From Flammeovirgaceae bacterium (GTDB lineage: Bacteria; Bacteroidota; Bacteroidia; Cytophagales; Cyclobacteriaceae), in contig JAJTGY010000022.1 of the NCBI GenBank assembly GCA_021298015.1, positions 1 to 59,750 of the forward strand: a stretch of 59,750 nt of DNA, written 5' to 3'. Each line of letters starts with the position of its first letter. The stretch's first letter is position 1. Positions 52,831 to 59,750 of this stretch are shown here, one piece after another. The notes beneath the pieces were generated by a model, which was not told the DNA's origin, searched no databases, and saw nothing but the letters and a program-made list of their open reading frames with translations. The translations under genes were made by a program, and so were the position numbers.

Positions 52831-53991
52831 ATGATTTCAGTCCGAAGTGTAGTACGCTCTTTGCCGATTATTGTGGCACTGGCTTTACCTCTGGCGGCCC
52901 TGGTGGGCTGTCAGGGAAACCGGAATGCCGACCAATTACCCCAGCCCGAGGAATACCCGGTGGTCAAAGTATTTAGCCGGGATGTCAATATCCCCCTGGA
53001 ATACGTGGCCAACATCCAGGCGCGGCAGAACGTGGAAATTCGGGCGCGCGTGGAGGGCTACCTCGAAGAAATTTTGGTGGATGAGGGGAAAGAGGTGCGA
53101 AAAGGCCAACTCCTTTTTAAAATCAATGATGCCGAATACAAAGCTGAACTGAGCCGGGCACGCGCGAACCTGATTGCTGCGGAGGCTGAAGCGAAATCGG
53201 CAACGGTAGAACTGGAGCGTGTGAAGTTACTGGTTAACCGAAACGTGGTAACGAAAACGGAGTTAGACCTGGCGGATGCAAAACTTGAAATTGCCAGGTC
53301 GAGAATCGAGCAGGCCAGGGCAGAGGAGACGGCAGCTGCCATCAAATTGGCGAATACCAGCATTCGCTCTCCGTTTAATGGTGTTATTGACCGAATCCCG
53401 TTCAAAGTGGGCAGCCTCATTTCGGAAGGTACGTTGCTCACCACGCTGTCGGATATTGAAACCGTTAACGCGTACTTTCATGTTTCGGAGGTGGAGTACC
53501 TGGAGAACTTCAGGCGCAAGCGGGGAACCGATTCTTCTTTTCTCTCAAATGTCGAACTAATCCTGGCCGATGGATATCCGTACCCCTTGAAGGGTCGAAT
53601 CGAAACGATGGAGAGTGAGTTTGAAGAGGGGACGGGTGCTATTGCGTTGCGAGCCCGGTTTCGGAATCCTCAGCATTTACTCAAGCACGGCTCTACCGGT
53701 AAGATCTTGTTGCAAGATGTACGCGCTAATGCGCTGCTGATACCGCAGAAGTCGGCAGTAGAAATTCAGGATAAGAATTATGTCTTCCTGCTGCATGACA
53801 ATCAGACGGTGACCATGAAAAGCTTTACACCCGTTGCCCGGGTGGGTGATTATTACCTGGTGGGCAAGGGTTTGAACGAGAGTGATCAGATCGTTTACGA
53901 AGGCATACAAAATATTCGCGAGGGCATGGTGATAGTGCCGAAGTTGGTTACACAGGAGCAACTGCTGAAGGACAATCGACTAACACCATAA
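52831..53991 (+). CDS. RND efflux periplasmic adaptor (membrane fusion protein)
   Basis: A 386-residue lipoprotein adaptor of the AcrA/MexA type. Signal segment with lipobox LAALVGCQ (Cys27), barrel-sandwich halves (YVANIQARQNVEIRARVEGY and IRSPFNGVIDRIPFKVGSLI), an alpha-hairpin (RARANLIAAEAEAKSATVEL to IARSRIEQARAEETAAA), and membrane-proximal domain (LLIPQKSAVEIQDKNYVFLL). It links the inner-membrane pump with the outer-membrane channel. The ATG follows a 213-base gap shared with the divergent GH97 gene, where TATTTTTTG (52815-52823) resembles a -7 box. No TetR-type regulator is adjacent. Confidence 0.93.
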   Translation: MISVRSVVRSLPIIVALALPLAALVGCQGNRNADQLPQPEEYPVVKVFSRDVNIPLEYVANIQARQNVEIRARVEGYLEEILVDEGKEVRKGQLLFKINDAEYKAELSRARANLIAAEAEAKSATVELERVKLLVNRNVVTKTELDLADAKLEIARSRIEQARAEETAAAIKLANTSIRSPFNGVIDRIPFKVGSLISEGTLLTTLSDIETVNAYFHVSEVEYLENFRRKRGTDSSFLSNVELILADGYPYPLKGRIETMESEFEEGTGAIALRARFRNPQHLLKHGSTGKILLQDVRANALLIPQKSAVEIQDKNYVFLLHDNQTVTMKSFTPVARVGDYYLVGKGLNESDQIVYEGIQNIREGMVIVPKLVTQEQLLKDNRLTP

Positions 53992-53995
53992 TTCC

Positions 53996-56900
53996 ATGCT
54001 CAATACCTTCATTCAACGCCCGATTTTGTCGTTGGTGATCTCGATTATGATCACCCTGCTGGGTTTATTGGCTTTGTTTTCGTTGCCGGTTACCCAGTTT
54101 CCCGAAATTGTGCCGCCATCGGTGACGGTTACCGCGAAGTATACCGGTGCCAATGCTGAGGTTTGTGCTAAGGCCGTAGCCACACCCATTGAACGCGCTA
54201 TCAATGGAGTGCCGGGTATGATGTACATGTCGTCCGTTTCCAGTAATAATGGTACAACGATTATCACCGTGTTCTTTCGGGTAGGCACGGATCCGGATGT
54301 AGCGGCTGTTAACGTGCAAAACCGCGTTAGCACGGTGCTGGATGAATTGCCCGAGGAGGTAATCAAAGCTGGTGTTCAAACCGAAAAAGAGGTTAACAGC
54401 ATGCTTCTCTACTTGAATTTGTTTAGCGAAGATGAGGCCGCTGATGAGAAGTTCGTTTACAATTTCGCAGATATCAACGTACTGCCTGAGCTCAAGCGCA
54501 TTGATGGCGTGGGTTATGCGGAGATCATGGGCTCGCGGGATTACTCCATGCGCGTGTGGTTGCAGCCGGAGAAGTTAGCCGCTTACCGCGTTTCAACGGA
54601 TGAAGTGATTGCGGCCATTCGCGGTCAAAATGTGGAAGCGGCACCGGGCAAGACAGGCGAGAGCTCGGACAAGCAGGCACAGTCGCTGCAGTACGTGCTC
54701 AAGTATACCGGTAAGTTCATAGATGTAGAGCAGTATGAGAATATCATCATCAAATCAAACAGTGATGGATCACTGCTCAAGCTCAGCGATGTAGCCGATG
54801 TCGAGTTTGGATCATTTAGTTATCACATGGACTCGAAGACGGATGGTCAGCCCTCGGCCTCAATTATGATTAAGCAGCGCCCCGGCTCTAATGCCAGTGA
54901 GGTGATTGCCAATGTAAAAAGAAGAATGCAGGAACTGGAGGCTTCGGCCTTTCCTCCGAAAATGAAGTTCAGTTATGCCTACGATGTTTCCCGCTTTCTT
55001 GATGCGTCAATCAGCGAGGTCGTCAAAACCCTGATTGAGGCTTTTATTCTGGTGTCCCTGGTGGTCTTCATCTTTCTGCAGGATTTTCGCTCAACCTTGA
55101 TTCCCGCCCTTGCCGTGCCCGTGGCCATCATCGGTACGTTTGCCTTCATGCAGGTACTCGGCTTTTCGATCAACTTGCTCACGCTTTTTGCCCTTGTGTT
55201 GGCCATTGGTATTGTGGTGGACAATGCGATTGTAGTGGTTGAGGCCATTCATGCCAAAATGAATGAGGAACAACTTCCACCTATGGAAGCCACCATCAAG
55301 TCCATGCATGAGATTGCCGGGGCTGTTATTGCGATTACATTGGTCATGTCCGCAGTATTTATTCCGGTGGCGTTTTTGTCCGGCCCAGTAGGGGTTTTTT
55401 ACCGGCAGTTTTCGATCACGCTTGCGATTGCCATTTTTATCTCCGGTATCAACGCCCTTACGCTTACCCCGGCCCTTTGCGCGATCATTCTGAAACCAAC
55501 GCATGGGAGTTTTCACCCTTTTTTACAGCGATTTTTCAATTCCTTCAACAGAGGTTACGACCGTTTGGAGAGCGCCTACAAAGGCCTGGTGAGACGATAC
55601 TCGTCCAACAAGCGTTTGACGATTGGCTTCACCCTGGTTTTTGCTGCCGCGGTTTGGGGCATTAGCCAGGTGTTGCCGACAGGTTTTATCCCAACCGAAG
55701 ATCAGGGTGTCATTTACGTTAACGTAACCACACCACCCGGTTCAACGGTTGAGCGTACCGGAAAGGTGCTGGATCAAATCAACACCATTGCCAGGCAACT
55801 GCCGGCAGTGGAAAATATTTCTACGCTTGGCGGCTACAGCCTGATCACCGAGTCGGCCGGGGCATCATTTGGCATGGCTATGATCAACCTCAAACCGTGG
55901 GATGAGCGCGAGGAGTCCGTTAATGAGCTGATTGAGGTGCTGGAGAAGCAGACTCGCGTAATTGATGATGCCGTCATTGAATTCTTCCCCCCATCAACCG
56001 TGCCCGGCTTCGGTAACACGAGTGGTTTCGAGTTTCGATTAATTGATAAAACCGGTAGTGGAAATCTCAACCAACTGGATGACGTGGCTACTAAGGTTAT
56101 CGAAGACATGAAGAAGCGACCCGAGATCGACAATGCATTTACCAGTTTTGATCCCAGCTTTCCACAATACCTGATTCACGTGGATTACCAAATGGCCGCC
56201 AAGAAGGATGTGAGTGTGGCCACGGCTATGGATGCCCTGCAAACGCTGGTGGGCAGCTACTATGCCAGCAATTTTGTTCGCTTTGGACAGATGTACAAGG
56301 TGATGGTGCAGGCAGGGCCTGAGTATCGGGAGAAACCCGAAGATATTTTAAAGCTCTACGTTAAAAACAACCGGGGTGAAATGGTGCAGTACGGTATGTT
56401 CATACGCATGGAGCGCGTGTTTGGTGCGGAGCAGATTACCCGGTACAACATGTTTAATGCGATCATGATCAACGGTTCTGCTGCTGCCGGGTACAGCAGT
56501 GGGGAGGCCATTCGCGCAGTAGAGGAGATTGCCAAAAAGCTGCCGCGCGGATTTACGTACGAGTGGTCAGGCATTACCCGCGAAGAAATATTGTCGGGCA
56601 ACCAGGCGGTTTTCATTTTTATAATCTGTCTGGTGTTTGTGTATCTATTGTTGGCAGCGCAATATGAAAGTTTTCTATTGCCCATGCCGGTTATTCTATC
56701 GTTGCCCACCGGAATATTCGGGGCGTTTTTCTTCCTCAAGGTCCTCGGTTTGGAGAACAACATCTATGCACAGGTTTCGCTTATCATGCTGGTGGGGCTG
56801 TTGGGTAAGAATGCGATCCTGATTGTGGAGTTTGCGATACTCAAGTATAAGCAAGGGGCAAGCATACTGGATGCCACCATCGAGGGCGCGGCCGCGCGCT

Positions 56901-57154
56901 TTCGCCCGATTATCATGACTTCATTTGCTTTTATCGCAGGGTTGATTCCGCTCGTCATTGCATCGGGCCCTGGTCAGCTTGGCAACCGATCGATTGGGAC
57001 GTCCGCGGCCGGGGGTATGCTGGTCGGTACTGTTTTTGGAATCATCGTGATACCCGGCCTGTACTTTTTGTTTGCCACCATTAAGGAGAAAATTGCTTCC
57101 GGCAACATCATTGAAACCAACCGGGAAGAGAAGCCACTGTCAGAACTGGAGTAA
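53996..57154 (+). CDS. RND multidrug efflux permease, HAE1 family
   Basis: A 1052-residue pump of the AcrB type, with 12 TM helices in two halves. It starts MLNTFIQRPILSLVISIMIT, and the porter domain includes ATPIERAINGVPGMMYMSS. TM4 carries the proton-relay motif GIVVDNAIVVVEAIHAK, in which the second acidic residue of the classic DD pair is Asn. TM10-12 include LPTGIFGAFFFLKVLGLENN and GLLGKNAILIVEFAIL with the relay Lys. It is driven by the proton gradient and exports hydrophobic compounds. It lies four bases after the adaptor gene and ends one base before the channel gene. Confidence 0.95.
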   Translation: MLNTFIQRPILSLVISIMITLLGLLALFSLPVTQFPEIVPPSVTVTAKYTGANAEVCAKAVATPIERAINGVPGMMYMSSVSSNNGTTIITVFFRVGTDPDVAAVNVQNRVSTVLDELPEEVIKAGVQTEKEVNSMLLYLNLFSEDEAADEKFVYNFADINVLPELKRIDGVGYAEIMGSRDYSMRVWLQPEKLAAYRVSTDEVIAAIRGQNVEAAPGKTGESSDKQAQSLQYVLKYTGKFIDVEQYENIIIKSNSDGSLLKLSDVADVEFGSFSYHMDSKTDGQPSASIMIKQRPGSNASEVIANVKRRMQELEASAFPPKMKFSYAYDVSRFLDASISEVVKTLIEAFILVSLVVFIFLQDFRSTLIPALAVPVAIIGTFAFMQVLGFSINLLTLFALVLAIGIVVDNAIVVVEAIHAKMNEEQLPPMEATIKSMHEIAGAVIAITLVMSAVFIPVAFLSGPVGVFYRQFSITLAIAIFISGINALTLTPALCAIILKPTHGSFHPFLQRFFNSFNRGYDRLESAYKGLVRRYSSNKRLTIGFTLVFAAAVWGISQVLPTGFIPTEDQGVIYVNVTTPPGSTVERTGKVLDQINTIARQLPAVENISTLGGYSLITESAGASFGMAMINLKPWDEREESVNELIEVLEKQTRVIDDAVIEFFPPSTVPGFGNTSGFEFRLIDKTGSGNLNQLDDVATKVIEDMKKRPEIDNAFTSFDPSFPQYLIHVDYQMAAKKDVSVATAMDALQTLVGSYYASNFVRFGQMYKVMVQAGPEYREKPEDILKLYVKNNRGEMVQYGMFIRMERVFGAEQITRYNMFNAIMINGSAAAGYSSGEAIRAVEEIAKKLPRGFTYEWSGITREEILSGNQAVFIFIICLVFVYLLLAAQYESFLLPMPVILSLPTGIFGAFFFLKVLGLENNIYAQVSLIMLVGLLGKNAILIVEFAILKYKQGASILDATIEGAAARFRPIIMTSFAFIAGLIPLVIASGPGQLGNRSIGTSAAGGMLVGTVFGIIVIPGLYFLFATIKEKIASGNIIETNREEKPLSELE

Positions 57155-57155
57155 T

Positions 57156-58610
57156 ATGAAATCTACGAGTATTTTGTTCCGGCCTGCTTTTGCGTGCATA
57201 ATCGGGTTAACTCTTTTGTCGTCCTGTCGGTTGCCACAGGGTTTGAGCGGTACCGACCAGCTTCGCACCAGCAAGTCGTTCGCCTACATACCTGATTCGG
57301 TTCAAACAGATCAGGACCTTCCGGCCTGGCGGGATTTTTTTAAGGATCAATACCTGGTGGCACTCATTGACACGGCTATCCGTACCAACCTCGACCTCAA
57401 GGTTGCGGTGCAGCGGATCTATCAGGCGCAGGCGGGTTTCAGGTATAGCCGCCAGTTGTTTTTCCCGACCGTTAACGCCAGAGCAGGGCTGGGTACCACG
57501 CGCTTTGGCGACTATACCGTGGATGGTGTGGGTAACTTTGACACCAATTTATCGAATAACATTACCGAAGAGCAACGGATTCCGGGGCCGGTGCCTGATC
57601 TCTTCCTCGGGCTGGAAACGAGTTGGGAGGCCGGCTTTGCCGGGAAGCTGCGCAACCGGAAGCGCGCAGCACAAGCCCGTTATTTGTCCTCGCAGTTTGG
57701 CCGCCAACACGTGCAAACCAATGTGGTGGCGGGTGTGGCCCGGTTGTACTACGAGTTGCTTGCACTTGATAACGAGATCAAGATTGTTCGCCAAAACCAG
57801 GAACTTCAACAGCAAGCTCTTGACATCGTAAGCATTCAAAAGCAAAGCGGCCAGATAAACGAGTTAGCCGTGAAACAATTTCAAGTTCAACTGCTGCAAA
57901 CCAAAGCCATTGAAGCGGAGCTGGTGCAAATGGCCACAGCCACCGAAAACCAGTTGAATTTTCTGCTCGGCCGTTTTCCTCAACGCATACTCCGTGCCGA
58001 TACGTTAGTCATTGCCAGCCAGTTAGAGGTGGTAACCACAAGCCTGCCGGCCCAACTCATTCAAAACAGGCCCGACATACGGCAGGCCGAGCAGCAATTG
58101 CGGGCGAATGAAGCTCAGTTGAAGGCGGCTCGGGCCTCATTTTATCCCGGATTGAATCTTTCGGGGTTCGTGGCGTTAAATGGATTTAATCCGTCCTTTT
58201 TCATTAATCCGGCATCGTTGGCCTACACGGCAACCGGTTCAATTACCGCACCGTTGTTCAACCGGAATGCCATCCGCAATGAATACTGGATGCAAGCGGC
58301 AGAAAGGAAGCAGGCATTTTACAATTACCAGCAAACAGTGTTGCAGGGCGCAAGCGAGGTAAGTTCGTTCTACAATCGGATGATGGGGTACCAGCGGGTG
58401 GGTGACTTCAAGCAGCAGGAAGTGGCGGAATTGAAGACAGCCACGGTTATTGCCAATGACTTGTTTCTCACCGGCTATGCCAATTATCTGGAGGTGTTGA
58501 TGGTACGCAGAAATGTATTGGAGGCCGAGATCCAGTACGCGGAGGCAAACAAAGAGTTCTTATATGCCTATGTTGATCTTTATAAGGCTCTGGGAGGCGG
58601 TTGGCGCTGA
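57156..58610 (+). CDS. Outer-membrane efflux channel, TolC/NodT family
   Basis: A 484-residue lipoprotein channel: signal peptide with lipobox LTLLSSC (Cys24), then two repeated TolC-like helical halves. The first shows LVALIDTAIRTNLDLKVAVQ and LFLGLETSWEAGFAGKLRNR. The second shows LIQNRPDIRQAEQQLRANEA and ITAPLFNRNAIRNEYWMQAA. Final segment YLEVLMVRRNVLEAEIQYAE. It completes the tripartite pump with the two upstream genes. ATG 57156 is used because an earlier in-frame start lies inside the permease gene and would displace the signal peptide. Confidence 0.94.
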   Translation: MKSTSILFRPAFACIIGLTLLSSCRLPQGLSGTDQLRTSKSFAYIPDSVQTDQDLPAWRDFFKDQYLVALIDTAIRTNLDLKVAVQRIYQAQAGFRYSRQLFFPTVNARAGLGTTRFGDYTVDGVGNFDTNLSNNITEEQRIPGPVPDLFLGLETSWEAGFAGKLRNRKRAAQARYLSSQFGRQHVQTNVVAGVARLYYELLALDNEIKIVRQNQELQQQALDIVSIQKQSGQINELAVKQFQVQLLQTKAIEAELVQMATATENQLNFLLGRFPQRILRADTLVIASQLEVVTTSLPAQLIQNRPDIRQAEQQLRANEAQLKAARASFYPGLNLSGFVALNGFNPSFFINPASLAYTATGSITAPLFNRNAIRNEYWMQAAERKQAFYNYQQTVLQGASEVSSFYNRMMGYQRVGDFKQQEVAELKTATVIANDLFLTGYANYLEVLMVRRNVLEAEIQYAEANKEFLYAYVDLYKALGGGWR

Positions 58611-58646
58611 TACATCCGTGTTTGGCAAAGGGTTAAGTTAAGCAGC

Positions 58647-58868
58647 CTATTCGCTCGTCTTTTGATGATGCTCGGCCATCTCAATACCGCTTTTGAGCAC
58701 ACCAACAAAACCAATACCGAGGGAGATAATACCGAATGAAATCTCGTTCAAGGCGGAGAATTGCGTTGCAATTGCGCCAAAGATTCCGAGCCCTGACATG
58801 ACGAGCGCCAGTAGGGCAATGTAGGTCAGGAATATCCTGGCATAACGTGGGCTCTGCCAGATTTTCAA
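58647..58868 (-). CDS. Small two-helix membrane protein, hypothetical
   Basis: A 73-residue protein with two hydrophobic helices (IFLTYIALLALVMSGLGIFG and EISFGIISLGIGFVGVLKSG) and a charged tail EMAEHHQKTSE. No family recognised. The only start in frame is TTG at 58868. Upstream an 8-bp inverted repeat, AGTTTGTT (58873-58880) and AACAAACT (58898-58905), could be an operator. It lies convergent to the efflux operon. Confidence 0.5.
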   Translation of the reverse strand: MKIWQSPRYARIFLTYIALLALVMSGLGIFGAIATQFSALNEISFGIISLGIGFVGVLKSGIEMAEHHQKTSE

Positions 58869-58920
58869 TTATAGTTTGTTAACTAGGGGCGTTTCAAAAC
58901 AAACTTAGAAAATTAATCTT

Positions 58921-58950
58921 CGCCCAGGTTTCTATGGGCAATGGTTTTTT
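58921..58950 (+). terminator. Possible plus-strand terminator
   Basis: CGCCCA (58921-58926) pairs with TGGGC (58935-58939, plus A/T closure), followed after ATGG by six T (58945-58950). It could end the efflux operon transcript, but it is more than 300 bases past the channel gene and beyond an opposite-strand gene. Confidence 0.35.
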
Positions 58951-58962
58951 GTATCTTCCAAA

Positions 58963-59373
58963 TTAAAAGCTGATTACTGTGCTTGTTGCTTTTGCACTCT
59001 TCTGAGTGGCAGTTTCTGTATGAAACGCAATAGTTCCCTCATCTTTACTAATTAATATTTCATCAATTGGCTCATCTCCTGTTGTAAAGATGCTTACTTC
59101 ATTGCCACCCTTAAACTTGTAATCTATTTTTATAGCGGTAATCTCGTTATTCGAATTCCGTTTTATTTTGGATGTTTTTAATTGAATTTCATATTGCTTT
59201 TCTAAAATTTCAGTAATTCGTTTTATCTCAAAATCAGTCGAAGATTTGTTGATTGAAAAATCCGCTGACTTGGCATTAACACTTTCTTTTTTGTTGTTGT
59301 CTTCTTTTTGTTGTGCATTTACAGAACCCATAAAAGCACAAAGTAGTACGATCGAATAAATTGATTTTTTCAT
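58963..59373 (-). CDS. Small secreted protein, hypothetical
   Basis: A 136-residue exported protein: signal peptide KKSIYSIVLLCAFMGSVNAQ, a Lys/Asn-rich linker (KEDNNKKESVNAKSADFSIN), then a short domain (DFEIKRITEILEKQYEIQLK; IKRNSNNEITAIKIDYKFKG). The domain's helix-strand pattern and the words 'RNxxNEIxxIKI' recall the C-terminal region of Bacteroidota BlaR1/M56-type membrane proteins, where its role is unknown. The gene is clearly more AT-rich than its neighbours, and it lies next to an IS end, so recent acquisition is likely. Confidence 0.6.
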   Translation of the reverse strand: MKKSIYSIVLLCAFMGSVNAQQKEDNNKKESVNAKSADFSINKSSTDFEIKRITEILEKQYEIQLKTSKIKRNSNNEITAIKIDYKFKGGNEVSIFTTGDEPIDEILISKDEGTIAFHTETATQKSAKATSTVISF

Positions 59374-59449
59374 GACTTATTTTTTTGATTGTTAACTATT
59401 ACCCATCAGCTAACGAATTTTAGCGAATAAGGTTTTGTTTTTGTGAATA

Positions 59450-59600
59450 TTTCGGAAACGTTTGACCCACCGTTTCGGAAATGGTTTGACCCACCTATTC
59501 CGGAATTGGTTTGACTCACCCTTTAGCGTGGTTTTAGGTCACTTGTTCGGGCTTGGTTTGCCCCCTGGTAGGCCGGATTTCGGGAATTCTTTGTCCCCCC
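59450..59600 (+). repeat. Degenerate ~24-bp repeats, IS21-type element end
   Basis: Three clear copies: TTTCGGAAACG-TTTGACCCACC (59450-59471), TTTCGGAAATGG-TTTGACCCACC (59473-59495) and ATTCCGGAATTGG-TTTGACTCACC (59497-59520). Decayed copies follow (e.g. TGTTCGGGCTTGGTTTGCCCCC, near 59544-59565). Their ends are spaced 24-25 bases apart. Multiple short terminal repeats of this kind are typical of IS21-family ends, where they bind the transposase. No transposase gene is in the window, so the element either continues beyond 59750 or is a remnant. From 59374 to 59449 I see only AT-rich sequence, and from 59601 to 59750 nothing assignable. Confidence 0.55.
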
Positions 59601-59750
59601 AGCGACTGGGATTTGATGCAAAATGGTCTGTGCTTAGCTGGTTTTAAACCCCTAAGCCATGTGAAAGCTCCCCTTACTTAGTAGCATCCAAAATTAAAGA
59701 ATTCCACGATGAACTTTCATCCTGTTGGAATGTGGGAAACTCCACGCCCC

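Overview
The window looks like a chromosomal segment of a Bacteroidota bacterium, most likely of the order Cytophagales. Pointers are the gliding-motility gene gldC, two large TonB-dependent receptors with N-terminal carboxypeptidase-like plug extensions, a GH97 glucosidase, families largely confined to this phylum (DUF3098, DUF2147, HYC_CC_PP, DUF2490), promoters of the type TTTG-N(17-21)-TAnnTTTG, and an almost complete lack of Shine-Dalgarno sequences. The order is inferred from overall protein character, not measured.

Layout. 1-595: frameshifted 3' end of an IS4-type transposase. 648-7742: a CoA-binding protein, a SnoaL-like secreted protein, then a polyphosphate group (ppk2, gyrB, ppk1, ppx). 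7833-13497: a methionine/one-carbon operon with a SAM-I riboswitch, methionine synthase split into two genes (metH1, metH2) and metF. Each junction of that operon is filled by a small four-helix-bundle gene with repeat-like flanks. 13556-18070 (-): an SGNH-hydrolase lipoprotein and a TonB receptor. 18174-27752 (-): gldC, scoB, scoA, ribF, truB, uppP, a DUF3098 gene and ftsX; then an ECF sigma/anti-sigma pair, a DUF2147 protein and a membrane pyrophosphatase. 27841-28772 (-): a hypothetical protein and an acyl-CoA thioesterase. 28761-33658 (+): the thrABC operon, with a candidate Thr/Ile-rich leader peptide and attenuator. 33663-34486 (-): pcm and a coupled small ORF. 34602-37760 (+): a metal-related set (HYC_CC_PP protein, HMA protein, TonB receptor) behind a perfect palindrome. 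37774-46340 (-): an exported CHAT/TPR protein with a beta-barrel partner, an M23 peptidase, mogA, trhO, a HEPN/nucleotidyltransferase pair, a zinc-ribbon secreted protein and an ACMSD-like amidohydrolase. 46485-50469 (+): an overlapping four-gene module (SLC13 transporter, cNMP-domain histidine kinase, single-domain response regulator, DUF2490 outer-membrane protein). 50470-52617 (-): a GH97 glucosidase. 52831-58610 (+): a complete tripartite RND efflux pump. 58647-59373 (-): two small AT-rich genes. 59450 to the end: degenerate ~24-bp repeats typical of an IS21-type element end.

The most unusual signal is in the met operon. Two four-helix-bundle ORFs of different subtypes occupy exactly the metH1/metH2 and metH2/metF gaps. 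The second is bracketed by a 20-bp inverted repeat (19/20 match) that runs from the metH2 stop codon almost to the metF start. The first is flanked by GACYATN-type heptamers in opposite orientation that appear to form the C-terminus of MetH1 and the N-terminus of MetH2. This fits a small mobile or intervening-sequence-like element that inserts at gene junctions, and it deserves testing. No CRISPR array, prophage, rRNA or tRNA gene was seen.
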